A DNA stretch of 64,000 nt from an uncultured Muribaculaceae bacterium (GTDB taxonomy: Bacteria > Bacteroidota > Bacteroidia > Bacteroidales > Muribaculaceae), in contig CAJUOB010000001.1 in NCBI GenBank assembly GCA_910587915.1, positions 131,351 to 195,350 of the forward strand, in the 5' to 3' direction. Positions 45,801 to 53,314 of the stretch are shown in pieces. The translations under genes were made by a program, and so were the position numbers. The notes beneath the pieces were generated by a model that did not search any database, was not told where the DNA came from, and saw only the letters and a list, made by a program, of their open reading frames with translations. Position 1 is the stretch's first letter, and each line of letters opens with the position of its first letter.

Positions 45801-47682
45801 GCTTTCCGAGACCCTCACTATCGGCAATGAAGGTGAGTATAAACTCTCCTATACCCTTGCTCTCGATCCCTCGGGCGTCGGCGAGCAGGAAGAGGAGAAC
45901 GAAGGCGGCGGCATAGCTCCCTGGAGCAAGGCTATCGCGGCCAACACCAAGGCAAAAGCCGAAGATCTCGCGGCCGCCATCATGTCGGCGAAGCCTTTGG
46001 CAACCTCGACAAATGCCTACGATACCCCGCAGGACTTCAAATATAACAACGCACTGTTCTATCCTGCAATGCCCGGCAACACCGCGGCTTACAACTTCGG
46101 TTCTGGCACGCTCTACGACAAATATATCGCTGCCACAAGCTTCACCGCTCCCGAGGGTGGCTTCAATATGAGCCATCTCTATCTCCCTGTGACACTTGCG
46201 TCTACATCTGAGACCACAACTATCATGGCCTCGAACTACAATGTAGACATTAAAGTGGTTCAAGGCAGTGATCCCACCGGAGAAACCGTGCTTGGCCATG
46301 GCAAGCTGTTCATTGCCTCTCAGAATACTGTAGCGGGCAAGTTCTATGTCGTGCCTCTCGACCGTAGCGTATACCTCAATCCCGGCGAGGAATTCTGCGT
46401 GGTTGTGACCTACGATGCCGGAGTTATGTACCCTGCTTATCTCTCGGCAAAGGAAGAAGCCTATGTGCCCAACCGCTACATGGCCTACAGTGAAAGCACC
46501 GACTGGTACGACATCGCCGCTGCTTTCGAAGACCAGTACGGCTCGCTCGGCTTCATCATGACACCGCTCGAAACCGTTCCCGGCCAGCCTTGGATCTCGC
46601 TTGTGGAAACCGCCGGTGAAAGCGAAATCGCACCCGGCGAAACCGCCCAGGTAACCTTCTCGGTCAACCCTGCAGCCGCCCGTATGGAAAAAGGCAACAA
46701 GGCCGTTCTCGTAATCAAATCGAACGACCCGCAGCGTCCTACCGTCAACGTCCCCGTATACCTCGACCTCAACGGCTCGCCCGTGATCGAAGGCCCCGAA
46801 AGCACAGTATACGCCAAGGAAGGCGCCAAGACATCGGTAGAGCTCACTGTCTACGACCCCGATATGGACGACTATACCATCCTCTTCCAGGACGGTACAG
46901 CACTGGCAAAGCTTGTGTCGGTTGAACCCGCCGCCACCGATGCCGCCACCGTCACCGAAGGTGAGGACGGCACCTATGCTATCGCCGGAGCCACCGAACC
47001 CGTGACTCTCACTGTGGAAATAGCTCCCGACTACGGCCAGGCTTCGAAGGACAATGCCTTTGTAGTTACAGCCGAGGACAAAGCCGGAAAAGCGGCCGAA
47101 TTTACCGTACGCTACGAGGTTGAACATGTCAACCGCGCTCCCGAGGCCGTTGAGCATGCCGATGTAGAAGTACCCGTGGGCGGAACATCGACCGTGGTAA
47201 GCTTCGCAGAACTGTTCAGCGATCCCGACGGCGACGAGCTCACCTACAGCTTCGCACCTATGACCGGCACCGTAGCCGAGGCCTACACCACTCCTACCGG
47301 TGTAATCTTCTTCGGTAAGACCGAGGGTACCGCCGAAGCCACCGTGACCGCCACCGACCCCGATGGTCTCAGCGCTGTGGCCAAGGTGCCCGTGAAAGTT
47401 CTCGACATGAGCGGTATCGAATCGGTCGATGCAAGCAGCTCGAAACTCACCGTGATGCCTAACCCCGTAGAGGACGTGCTCCACGCCGTATGCGGCTTCG
47501 ACGCCGACAACACCGTGTTCACTCTCTACGATGCATCGGGCAAAGCAGTGGCCACAGCCACCGCCGATGTATACGCCGGCACCACAGTCGACATCGACAC
47601 CGCCCATCTCCCCGCAGGCCACTACATACTGGTGGCAGCATGGAGCGACGGCGGCGTTACTGCCCGCGTCATCAAACGCTGA
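39859..47682 (+). CDS. Giant S8 (subtilisin-like) serine protease with T9SS sorting domain
   Basis: 2607 residues with a signal peptide (MHKIFVWFLALAAIVCGSGSLYA). A pro-region (about 25-155) precedes the subtilase domain (185-480) with the full triad: Asp211 in VIVAIIDGGVDYRHED, His266 in THGTHVAGTVAAV, Ser445 in NEGTSMATPHVSG. An Fn3 domain follows (about 490-600), then a long array of beta-sandwich modules: choice-of-anchor D/Abnormal-spindle-like domains (FGSLLVGESKTLSVELFNRG; IDAGTLTVGDEPTKVSFKVSNEG; LEKTDIDLGDVFRTS), interspersed jelly rolls (PFDFPFYGEKYSKMYIYNSG) and a cadherin-like region near 2400-2520. It ends in a T9SS type A domain (LTVMPNPVEDVLHAV; LPAGHYILVAAWSDGGVT). Probably a surface-attached protease for host or dietary protein. 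The very long array may hold the catalytic head away from the cell. Confidence 0.93.
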   Translation: MHKIFVWFLALAAIVCGSGSLYARETGVEQKAQEPRAGVIRVKLQPEAARLVGSSPRMKAKGKLDVGTTPLSRAAEQVKAVSIRPMLPYSEKFAAQRAKYGLDRWYVVEFDESVKSEKARKIFEAVSGVEKSEAIVPMSLMEGNGNFVTTTRPPMKATAADYMFNDPQLPAQWHYNNYGTIPGTVAGADINLAEAWKVTTGNPEVIVAIIDGGVDYRHEDLAQNMYVNEAELNGTPGVDDDGNGYVDDIYGYNFCTMSAEIYPHTHGTHVAGTVAAVNNNGIGVAGVAGGNGSKDSGIRMLSCQVFDSRSGTAEGDFASAIVYAAEMGATIAQCSWGWGSPGYCEQAVVDAIDYFTANASSPYMTGGLCIFATGNNGETGDYWPGCYEKVLSVAAMTDDLTPASYSNYGEWVDIIAPGGLLDYGEAHGVLSTLPNNSYGYNEGTSMATPHVSGIAALILSKYGSRTFVNESLRTQLLTSVNDFYSYGNNSRFEGKYGVGYIDAGKALVMGDGTAPSPVTDYTISAAQDYMVLDWTIPASADGNVHHHIIYYSTEPFTAESDLSKLSTSVADTKFLNSGTPFTHEVTGLQPMTTYYVAIAAVNRWGAASELSPVKSVTTNAGPEMTVDATSLSMSSTKDSPKASTSFNIGNNADGLLRWTGGKRTVSVRTSSAARPMLSNVRPYSGSLGATKVKANNSISGDYETGDYPKDFNYGKDPWAYIGDTDRSLPNSMAQWFRVDASTYPDGFNLTHIVVDGAYGEKPVIQIFKGDASISSATLLKDVKYSFFAFNYAVQLDEQLFFEPGESFWIVVHFDGGQSGYPLSMHKADADGYAPYSFMSNDKGQSWTQLSVALRGSMYEPMAEQMTWGITARSANPDWSQVLELNPASGTVRKGETQAVTVSADGSQLINGTYNLKVLLNTNETEASQKAIPLTYTVSGNEPDVVTPKIVNFGSLLVGESKTLSVELFNRGYGSFRGSQWGAGLYSDNISSSSENFEGPDYLQSGFPARTRVSVDLTYAPKTSGSHSGYVKFTDADGREVRVLVQGVATEPAKLAIEPATIDAGTLTVGDEPTKVSFKVSNEGKYPLEFVFPRFSDESIDGQTAANHKFGYTVSSNLEGYTPFEYDGNPALIGATDVSGQFNDNVYVTEPVSLGFTFPYYGNNYDKVYITSYGGVMFALSDVNFWPPLTPGANGVRGTGLISAYGSQMMMGPNSRVEYAKSDGKFIVKFVNVLATVYDQEYMPVSYHLTLSGNGDIEIFYDDYEAAALFQSGSTLFCGINDIDCADCVVITSAEMSDYWGNEEVTPDNSRFRYIGSGTAVKFSAPKASFVSGLSVPYGMVSPGESVEITATLAAAADMNAGATFNNIAIVTNDPAPAHSFVRFDAVIAGEGLVPVAELEKTDIDLGDVFRTSVLRTPVTLKNTGHDALEVTAIAVKNGLMSTEIEVPFTLEAGMAKDIVVTVPTDKEGAVADVITVTTGAGTVEASVKANIIGCPTADLSLEEVTETVAAYAPLTKDLTVTNNGNETLLYSLTPNPMISFSLPANADASTSYSYTSSLDDSSVKYEWENIETNGLGEQYTMSYYLLHDYVAVDLPFDFPFYGEKYSKMYIYNSGFISFTERRDDHIWPEPPGDFPEGSIYTNIIAPYWGLHTMDQTKTAGTFHYVTDDRAVVSFIEYGNSMNYGVCFQVILEKDGTFKFQYKGANDNAIIFGLFGLGGICDLGGQNFIRLPERMMTFNQAINFSPVVEAPLAPGKSETVGLSFNTRHMAGNYTGSLQVNTNVPGSEKIAIPLDINLTGEAKPVWPADVTVEHVIGYRSTDYSNPLVQMGVCYDAPFSVANEGTAEFIIADIEVAGPTVYDEWFNMYYPVFNLFVNGPELDWITGEPTGNKQWGMYERGFFTYNIGNEPLEFSIPMVECEQWMTPGTYDIPVTFRYATSQEDLMEGNLAEKTINVQFVVTLAPAMTLSTEEVYVKAKDEQTVLSETLTIGNEGEYKLSYTLALDPSGVGEQEEENEGGGIAPWSKAIAANTKAKAEDLAAAIMSAKPLATSTNAYDTPQDFKYNNALFYPAMPGNTAAYNFGSGTLYDKYIAATSFTAPEGGFNMSHLYLPVTLASTSETTTIMASNYNVDIKVVQGSDPTGETVLGHGKLFIASQNTVAGKFYVVPLDRSVYLNPGEEFCVVVTYDAGVMYPAYLSAKEEAYVPNRYMAYSESTDWYDIAAAFEDQYGSLGFIMTPLETVPGQPWISLVETAGESEIAPGETAQVTFSVNPAAARMEKGNKAVLVIKSNDPQRPTVNVPVYLDLNGSPVIEGPESTVYAKEGAKTSVELTVYDPDMDDYTILFQDGTALAKLVSVEPAATDAATVTEGEDGTYAIAGATEPVTLTVEIAPDYGQASKDNAFVVTAEDKAGKAAEFTVRYEVEHVNRAPEAVEHADVEVPVGGTSTVVSFAELFSDPDGDELTYSFAPMTGTVAEAYTTPTGVIFFGKTEGTAEATVTATDPDGLSAVAKVPVKVLDMSGIESVDASSSKLTVMPNPVEDVLHAVCGFDADNTVFTLYDASGKAVATATADVYAGTTVDIDTAHLPAGHYILVAAWSDGGVTARVIKR

Positions 47683-47704
47683 TAATACCTTATATCCACT
47701 TGAA

Positions 47705-47737
47705 GCGCTCCGGCCCACATGCCGGGGCGCTTTTTTT
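47705..47737 (+). terminator. Rho-independent terminator of the giant protease gene
   Basis: GCGCTCCGGC (47705-47714) pairs with GCCGGGGCGC (47721-47730), one wobble, followed by seven T (47731-47737). Confidence 0.9.
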
Positions 47738-47766
47738 GCAGAAATGAGTTTTTTTTGCTATTTTTG
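47735..47766 (+). promoter_or_regulatory. Promoter of the RsmI-like gene, overlapping the upstream terminator
   Basis: TTTG (47735-47738), which includes the end of the terminator T-run, a 20-bp spacer and TATTTTTG (47759-47766). The ATG is at 47793. Confidence 0.65.
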
Positions 47767-47792
47767 CGACAATTACGTATCGGACCTCCCGT

Positions 47793-48500
47793 ATGACATC
47801 AGGCAAGCTATATCTTATACCATCGTTTTTAGCTCCCGTAGACCCCGACAAGGTGTTTCCGGCGGTTAACATCGCGCTGATGTCTGAGATCAAATACTTC
47901 GTTGTCGAGGAGCTCCGCACAGCGCGCCGCTTCCTCAAGGCGTGCAACCGCAGCATCGACATCGACAGCCTACACTTCGAGGTACTCAACGAGCACACCG
48001 ATAGCTCGGCCGTTCCGGCCATGCTCGAACCGGCTCTTGCGGGCCACGACATGGGCCTGATAAGCGAGGCCGGCTGTCCGGCCGTCGCCGATCCCGGCTC
48101 CGATCTTGTGGCAGCCGCCGCCCGCAAAGGTATCGAGGTTGTTCCGTTGGTGGGCCCCTCGAGCATACTGCTCGCCCTCATGGCTTCGGGCTTCAATGGC
48201 CAGAGCTTCGCATTCCTCGGCTATCTGCCCTTCGATACATCCAAACGCAGCGCCACGTTCAAGGAAATGGAACGTGCCATCCGACGCGGCCAGACACAAA
48301 TTTTCATAGAGACGCCCTATCGCAACCGCCGTCTCATCGACGATCTCGCCGCTGCCTTCCCGCCACAGACACTGCTTTGTGTGGCCTGCGACCTCACCGG
48401 TCCCGGACAATCGGTGCGAACCATGCCACTGAGCCAGTGGCGGCACGACAGCATCGACTATGCCAAACGTCCGGCAATATTCCTTCTATACCACAGCTGA
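47793..48500 (+). CDS. RsmI-type SAM-dependent methyltransferase (tetrapyrrole-methylase fold)
   Basis: 235 residues. Motifs of the RsmI branch: LISEAGCPAVADPGSDLVAAA (about 90-110), VVPLVGPSSILLALMASGFNGQSFAFLGYLP (read in short blocks) and FIETPYRNRRLIDDL. RsmI 2'-O-methylates C1402 of 16S rRNA. The protein is shorter than E. coli RsmI (~286), and its N-terminus (GKLYLIPSFLAP) differs from the usual LYIVATPIGN, a common Bacteroidetes variant, so the substrate may differ. It has its own promoter, followed after 26 bp by a metallo-hydrolase gene. Confidence 0.8.
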   Translation: MTSGKLYLIPSFLAPVDPDKVFPAVNIALMSEIKYFVVEELRTARRFLKACNRSIDIDSLHFEVLNEHTDSSAVPAMLEPALAGHDMGLISEAGCPAVADPGSDLVAAAARKGIEVVPLVGPSSILLALMASGFNGQSFAFLGYLPFDTSKRSATFKEMERAIRRGQTQIFIETPYRNRRLIDDLAAAFPPQTLLCVACDLTGPGQSVRTMPLSQWRHDSIDYAKRPAIFLLYHS

Positions 48501-48526
48501 GCTGACCGAAAAACGCACGTTCCCTC

Positions 48527-49492
48527 ATGACCCGCCGCCGACAGAAACTAAGACAACGAATCTTCCCCGATGACAGTCCAGGGCTCTTCGATCTCCCCGA
48601 TGAGACCGGAGACTCCACACTCGAGGCCATCGATGCCGCTTCGCTGGTGGTTCCCGAGAAACTACGCTTCATATCGTTTGGCAGCGGCAGCAGTGGCAAC
48701 TGCTCGTATATAGGGACACCGTCGTGCGGCGTACTTATCGATGCCGGTGTGGACAATAACCGTGTACTCGCCGAACTGGCCGCCAACAGCATCGACCCAC
48801 AGACCATACAGGGTATACTACTGACCCACGATCATGGCGACCACGTGCGCTATGCCTATGCGATTTTGCGCAGATTCAAGCACATGCGCCTGTTCGCCAC
48901 CCCGAAGGCTCTTACCGGCCTCCTGCGACGTCACAGCATGTCGCGGCGCATCAAAGACTATCACGCACCTATATATAAGGAATTCCCGTTCACCATCGGG
49001 CCGCTCACCATCACGGCATTCGAAACGAGCCACGACGGCACCGACAACTCCGGATTCTATATCGAAGGTGCCGGCACATCCTTTGTCATTGCCACAGATA
49101 CCGGCACTGTCACCGCGCGTGCCGACCACTATATCCGCCAGGCAAAACACCTGATGATAGAGGCCAATTACGACGCCGAGATGCTCCGCAACGGCCATTA
49201 TCCGGTCTACCTCAAGGCAAGGATAGCATCAACATCGGGACACCTCGATAATGCCGACACCGCCCGATATCTGGCTGCGGTAACTCCCGCGGCAGGTTTC
49301 CGTCGCATATTCCTGTGCCATCTGAGCCAGGACAACAACACACCGCAGAAAGCACTGACGGCGGTGCGCCACGCCCTCGAGGAAGCCGGTGTGGAGATAG
49401 CCCCGTCGGCCATCGCCGCCGCCCACGACTTGCGGCTGCACATAGCAGTGCTTCCACGCCTGGAGTCATCGCCCCTCACTGTACTGCCATAG
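48527..49492 (+). CDS. Metallo-beta-lactamase-fold hydrolase (YycJ/WalJ-like)
   Basis: 321 residues. The first ~45 are a charged extension (MTRRRQKLRQRIFPDDSPGL) not usual in the family. The fold begins at LRFISFGSGSSGNCSYIG, with the metal-binding THDHGDH motif (His101, Asp102-His103, Asp105-His106), further ligands in FETSHDGTDNSG and LMIEANYD, and STSGHLDNADTARYLAAVTP late in the domain. YycJ-type proteins are dinuclear-metal phosphodiesterases or nucleases, some linked to DNA repair; the substrate is not known here. Stop codon 2 bp from the stop of the convergent AraC gene. Confidence 0.88.
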   Translation: MTRRRQKLRQRIFPDDSPGLFDLPDETGDSTLEAIDAASLVVPEKLRFISFGSGSSGNCSYIGTPSCGVLIDAGVDNNRVLAELAANSIDPQTIQGILLTHDHGDHVRYAYAILRRFKHMRLFATPKALTGLLRRHSMSRRIKDYHAPIYKEFPFTIGPLTITAFETSHDGTDNSGFYIEGAGTSFVIATDTGTVTARADHYIRQAKHLMIEANYDAEMLRNGHYPVYLKARIASTSGHLDNADTARYLAAVTPAAGFRRIFLCHLSQDNNTPQKALTAVRHALEEAGVEIAPSAIAAAHDLRLHIAVLPRLESSPLTVLP

Positions 49493-49494
49493 GG

Positions 49495-50376
49495 CTACAG
49501 CATGTCTCTATAGGCTTGGGGCGACATGCCCATGGTGCGGCGGAAGAGGCGCGAGAAATAGGCCGGATCGCCGATACCAAGCCGCAGCGATATCTCATTT
49601 ATCTTCAAATCGGAAAGTTCGAGGTAGGCACAGGCCTGCTGCACTTTGGTGCGCATGAAGCAACTCATAGGCGACATGCCTGTAGCACTGCGGAACAAGG
49701 CCGAAAACCGCGACTGCGAATAGCCGAAGTGCTCCGAGAGCTGCTGGAGTGTGAGCGGCCGGTGCACATTCTCGCTCATGAAGTGCATGACGCGCCGCAC
49801 GAACGACTGCCCGGCTGGCTCTGAACCAGCCATATGCCTGTACTGTTCGAGCATGGTAAAGGAGGCCAGATAGTGCCCCAGACACATCGATGCATATGCC
49901 ATGTGCCCCGGAACCATGGCTTGCGAAAAAGCACCGTATAGCTCCTCGAATAGTCTCAGTCGCTCGCCTATGCGCGAGTTATCGGCCGGCTCCACCGATC
50001 CTCTCACAGGCTCATGCGCAGCGAAAGATGGTGCGAGCGCACCGCAAAAATGTACAAAATATATAGTCCATGGATCGGAGTTGTCCGACCCGAATGAATA
50101 TGGCATACCAGCCGGAAGAATCACGAAGCTATCTTTAGGAATAATGTGCTTGCGGCCGCCGGTCTCATACCATCCGCGCCCTTCGGTGCAGTGCAACAAC
50201 AGCGAATAGGGACAGCCCTGAGGCTTCGACACACTATGATACTTCGCCTTAGGGAAAAAACCGATTTTCCTTATATATAGGTTAGCAACCAAAGGATCTG
50301 CGCACAGACTTCCGAGCAATGAGTCGGGCAGGGTGAGCACCCTCTGCCCTTGAAAACTCTCCTTTATTTGTATCAT
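49495..50376 (-). CDS. AraC-family transcriptional regulator of the mannoside operon
   Basis: 293 residues from the ATG at 50376; a TTG at 50391 lies almost on the predicted transcription start and is less likely. The N-terminal cupin-like sugar-binding domain shows GRGWYETGGRKHIIPKDSFVILPAGMPYSFGSD. The C-terminal AraC helix-turn-helix pair follows (LTLQQLSEHFGYSQSRFSALFRSATG and INEISLRLGIGDPAYFSRLFRRTMGMSPQAYR, in short blocks). It is transcribed away from the mannose-6-phosphate isomerase gene and probably controls that operon in response to mannose or a phosphorylated derivative (inference). Confidence 0.9.
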   Translation of the reverse strand: MIQIKESFQGQRVLTLPDSLLGSLCADPLVANLYIRKIGFFPKAKYHSVSKPQGCPYSLLLHCTEGRGWYETGGRKHIIPKDSFVILPAGMPYSFGSDNSDPWTIYFVHFCGALAPSFAAHEPVRGSVEPADNSRIGERLRLFEELYGAFSQAMVPGHMAYASMCLGHYLASFTMLEQYRHMAGSEPAGQSFVRRVMHFMSENVHRPLTLQQLSEHFGYSQSRFSALFRSATGMSPMSCFMRTKVQQACAYLELSDLKINEISLRLGIGDPAYFSRLFRRTMGMSPQAYRDML

Positions 50377-50402
50377 AGTAAGATTGTCCAAGTGATTAGC
50401 AA

Positions 50403-50442
50403 CAAAAGTACATATTTTTTCGCTATCTTCGCTCTATCTTTG
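50403..50442. promoter_or_regulatory. Divergent promoters between the AraC regulator and the mannoside operon
   Basis: Minus strand: TACTTTTG (complement of 50403-50410) for the AraC gene. Plus strand: TATCTTTG (50435-50442) for the isomerase gene at 50474. Both are exact TAnnTTTG boxes. The 24 bp between them contain an imperfect repeat (TTTTTTCGCTATCTTCGCTCTATC, where CGCTATCTT and CGCTCTATCTT are near-copies) that could bind the regulator. Confidence 0.55.
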
Positions 50443-50473
50443 CGGAGTAATAATTGCAAAGCCAATCCCACCA

Positions 50474-52204
50474 ATGCGAAAAAGTAATTACGACAAAACA
50501 CCGAGTACCCACGTCGACGGAAAGCTATGGAGCGGAACCGCCGCCATCACTTCCGCCCTGTCCCCACTCCGCAAGGGTATTTGGGCCGTTGAATGCTATC
50601 AAGGCGTGCGCCACGATGAGCTCCGGGCAATGTTCGAGGCTATGGGTGCCGACCGTTTCATCGACACCGCCACACTGATGCGAGGCACCGATGCCATCGC
50701 AGCCATGACCCATACCTATCTTACCGACGACCGAATCTTCGGCCGCCGCAACACATTGACATATCTCGACTTTTTCGACCCCGAAAAGCTCGCAGAGTGC
50801 CGCCGCGATCTCTCCGCGTCCCAAGGATTCACCATAGTATATGGTCATGGAGCTGCGTTAGTGGCAGAAAATCCGTCGCTGCTCATATACGCCGACATGC
50901 CCCGCTGGGAAATACAGATGCGTTCGCGCCGCCACGAGGTGACCGGTATCGGTGTCGACAACGCCTCCGATGCGCCGTCGGCACACTACAAACGCGGATA
51001 CTTCCTCGACTGGTGTATCTGCGACGCCCTCAAACGCCGCATAATGAACCGTGTGGACTACTGGCTCGATACAGTCGAGGCCGGTAATCCCAAGATGATA
51101 GATGCCGAAACGTTCTCCCGCGGTCTCGACGCCACTGTAGCCCGACCTTTCCGTGTGGTTCCTTTCTTCGACCCGGCACCATGGGGTGGCCAGTGGATGA
51201 AGGAGGTATGCGGACTCGACCCTGAGCCCGACAACTACGGCTGGTGCTTCGACTGCGTACCCGAAGAAAACAGTATGCTCCTCGAAGTCGGCGGAACACT
51301 CTTCGAAATGCCGTCGAACAACCTTGTGTTCGGTCGCACACGGGCACTTTTAGGCGCCCCCGTCGAAGCACGCTTCGGCCAGGACTTCCCCATACGCTTC
51401 GACTTCCTCGACACCATGGGCGGCGGTAACCTCAGCCTGCAGGTGCATCCCACCACCCAGTATATCCGCGAGACATTCGGCATACCCTACACTCAGGATG
51501 AAAGCTACTATCTGCTCGATGCCGAAGAGGGCGCCACAGTATATCTCGGACTAAAGACGGGCGTGAATCCCGAAGAAATGATTGCAGCTCTCAATCACAG
51601 CCAGGACACCGGCGACGCATTCGATGCCGAAAAGTTCGTGAACAAATGGCCCGCGAAAAAACACGACCACTACCTCATACCTGCGGGAACAATCCACTGC
51701 TCGGGAGCCGGAGCAATGGTGCTCGAAATCAGCGCTACTCCGAGCATATTCACCTTCAAGCTCTACGACTGGGGGCGACTTGGCCTCGACGGACTGCCAC
51801 GTCCTATCAACATCGGACATGGCTCCAATGTGATACAGTGGGAACGTCAGACCGACCTTATCGCCGACCGCTTCATCAACCGTGTTGAGCCTATAGCCGA
51901 AGGCGACGGTTGGCGCGAGGAACGTACCGGACTTCACGAGAATGAATTTATAGAAACGCGCCGCCACTGGTTCACCGCACCTGTAGAGCATCACACAGGC
52001 AACGGAGTGAATGTACTCAATGTTATCGAAGGCGATACTCTGCTGGTAGAAAGCCCCACGGGAGCATTCGAACCTTTCGAGGTGCACTATGCCGAGACAT
52101 TCATAATTCCTGCATCGGTAGGAGCCTACACCATACGTCCCTACGGAGCGTCGGAAGGCCAGCCCTGCGGCACCATAAAGGCCTATGTGCGTTTCAAGGA
52201 ATAG
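50474..52204 (+). CDS. Class I mannose-6-phosphate isomerase with N-terminal kinase-like domain
   Basis: 576 residues, about 250 more than a plain bacterial ManA of this kind. The C-terminal part (about 225-576) is the cupin isomerase: PFFDPAPWGGQWM, Zn ligands in SLQVHP (Gln323, His325), Glu343 in TQDESYYLL and His408 in IPAGTIHCSG, then LYDWGRLGLDGLPRPINIGHG. The N-terminal part (1-210) resembles a uridine-kinase-like nucleotide-binding domain without a visible P-loop (FTIVYGHGAALVAENP; LLIYADMPRWEIQMRSRRHE). The enzyme interconverts mannose-6-phosphate and fructose-6-phosphate. It heads an operon with a ROK kinase, a GH92 enzyme and a sugar transporter. Confidence 0.88.
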   Translation: MRKSNYDKTPSTHVDGKLWSGTAAITSALSPLRKGIWAVECYQGVRHDELRAMFEAMGADRFIDTATLMRGTDAIAAMTHTYLTDDRIFGRRNTLTYLDFFDPEKLAECRRDLSASQGFTIVYGHGAALVAENPSLLIYADMPRWEIQMRSRRHEVTGIGVDNASDAPSAHYKRGYFLDWCICDALKRRIMNRVDYWLDTVEAGNPKMIDAETFSRGLDATVARPFRVVPFFDPAPWGGQWMKEVCGLDPEPDNYGWCFDCVPEENSMLLEVGGTLFEMPSNNLVFGRTRALLGAPVEARFGQDFPIRFDFLDTMGGGNLSLQVHPTTQYIRETFGIPYTQDESYYLLDAEEGATVYLGLKTGVNPEEMIAALNHSQDTGDAFDAEKFVNKWPAKKHDHYLIPAGTIHCSGAGAMVLEISATPSIFTFKLYDWGRLGLDGLPRPINIGHGSNVIQWERQTDLIADRFINRVEPIAEGDGWREERTGLHENEFIETRRHWFTAPVEHHTGNGVNVLNVIEGDTLLVESPTGAFEPFEVHYAETFIIPASVGAYTIRPYGASEGQPCGTIKAYVRFKE

Positions 52205-52222
52205 CCAAAACAACCTGACGCC

Positions 52223-53314
52223 ATGAATAATCACACCATACTCACACTCGACGCCGGAGGCACAAACTTCGTGTTCTCCGCAATGGCCGGCGGCCGTAGT
52301 GTGGCCGAACCGATAGTATTGCCGTCGCGAGCCGACTGCCTGGCCGACTGTCTGGGCAATATCAAGACCGGATTCCACCGTATTGCCGCCACCCTCGACA
52401 CACCTCCCTCTGCCATAAGTTTCGCATTCCCGGGGCCGGCCGACTATCCGGCCGGCATAATAGGCGACCTGCCCAATTTCCCCGCATTCCGTGGCGGTAT
52501 ACCCCTCGGTCCCATTCTGGAAGATGAGTTCGGCATTCCTGTATTCATAAACAACGACGGCAAGCTATTCGCCTATGGCGAAGCCCATGCCGGAACCCTT
52601 CCCGACATAAACCGTCGTCTTGCCGAAAGCGGGTCGGGCAAGCGCTACCGCAATCTTGTGGGCGTGACACTCGGCACAGGCTTCGGAGGCGGAGCCGTGA
52701 TCGACGGCGTGCTTCTGACAGGCGACAACGGCACCGGAGGCGACCTCTGGTGTCTGCCCGATGCCATCGAAACAGGCTGCATAGCCGAAGAATCGGTGAG
52801 CATACGTGCCGTGCAGCGTGTGTACCGCACTCTTTCGGCCGACGAGCGCACACTTACTCCCTACGATATATTCCGTATCGCCGAGGGCGAGACCGAAGGC
52901 GACGTCGAGGCGGCACGCGAATCGTTCGCACGTCTTGGCAAAGCTGCCGGCGCCGCTTTGGCCACAGCCGTAACACTGCTCGACGGCATCGTTGCTGTAG
53001 GCGGTGGTGTGGCCGGTGCTGCAAAATATATTATTCCTGCCATGGTAGCCGAGATGAACTCCGACATAGGACTGCTCGACGGACGACGACTCGACCGCAT
53101 GCAGCAACGTGTATATAATCTCGACGACCCGGCTCAATTCGCCGAATTTGCAAAAGACGAAACTATAATGATAGAAGTTCCGGGCACCGGACGGACAGTT
53201 CCATATACCCACACGAAGAAAACAGGAGTGGCTGTGAGCCGCCTTGGCGCACCTACCGCCATATCGACCGGAGCATACATTTACGCAATAAACCATCTTA
53301 ACACAATACAATGA
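52223..53314 (+). CDS. ROK-family sugar kinase (probable mannose/hexose kinase)
   Basis: 363 residues. ATP-binding DAGGTN at 10-15, catalytic Asp112 in FINNDGKLFAYGEA, LGTGFGGGAVIDG phosphate loop. The classical ROK zinc motif CxCGxxGCxE is only half present (WCLPDAIETGCIAEES: the second half ETGCIAEE is there, the CxCG is not). Placed between mannose-6-phosphate isomerase and GH92, it is predicted to phosphorylate mannose to mannose-6-phosphate. It overlaps the GH92 start by 4 bp (ATGA), so translation is coupled. Confidence 0.85.
   Translation: MNNHTILTLDAGGTNFVFSAMAGGRSVAEPIVLPSRADCLADCLGNIKTGFHRIAATLDTPPSAISFAFPGPADYPAGIIGDLPNFPAFRGGIPLGPILEDEFGIPVFINNDGKLFAYGEAHAGTLPDINRRLAESGSGKRYRNLVGVTLGTGFGGGAVIDGVLLTGDNGTGGDLWCLPDAIETGCIAEESVSIRAVQRVYRTLSADERTLTPYDIFRIAEGETEGDVEAARESFARLGKAAGAALATAVTLLDGIVAVGGGVAGAAKYIIPAMVAEMNSDIGLLDGRRLDRMQQRVYNLDDPAQFAEFAKDETIMIEVPGTGRTVPYTHTKKTGVAVSRLGAPTAISTGAYIYAINHLNTIQ

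Noticed and set aside
41686..47718. Antisense open frame of 2010 codons on the minus strand opposite the giant protease gene
   Set aside because: It is a shadow of codon bias: the sense gene rarely uses TTA, CTA or TCA codons, so the antisense frame lacks stops. The translation is a featureless mix rich in Gly, His, Val and Tyr with no domain, while the sense strand has a complete protease triad and T9SS signal.
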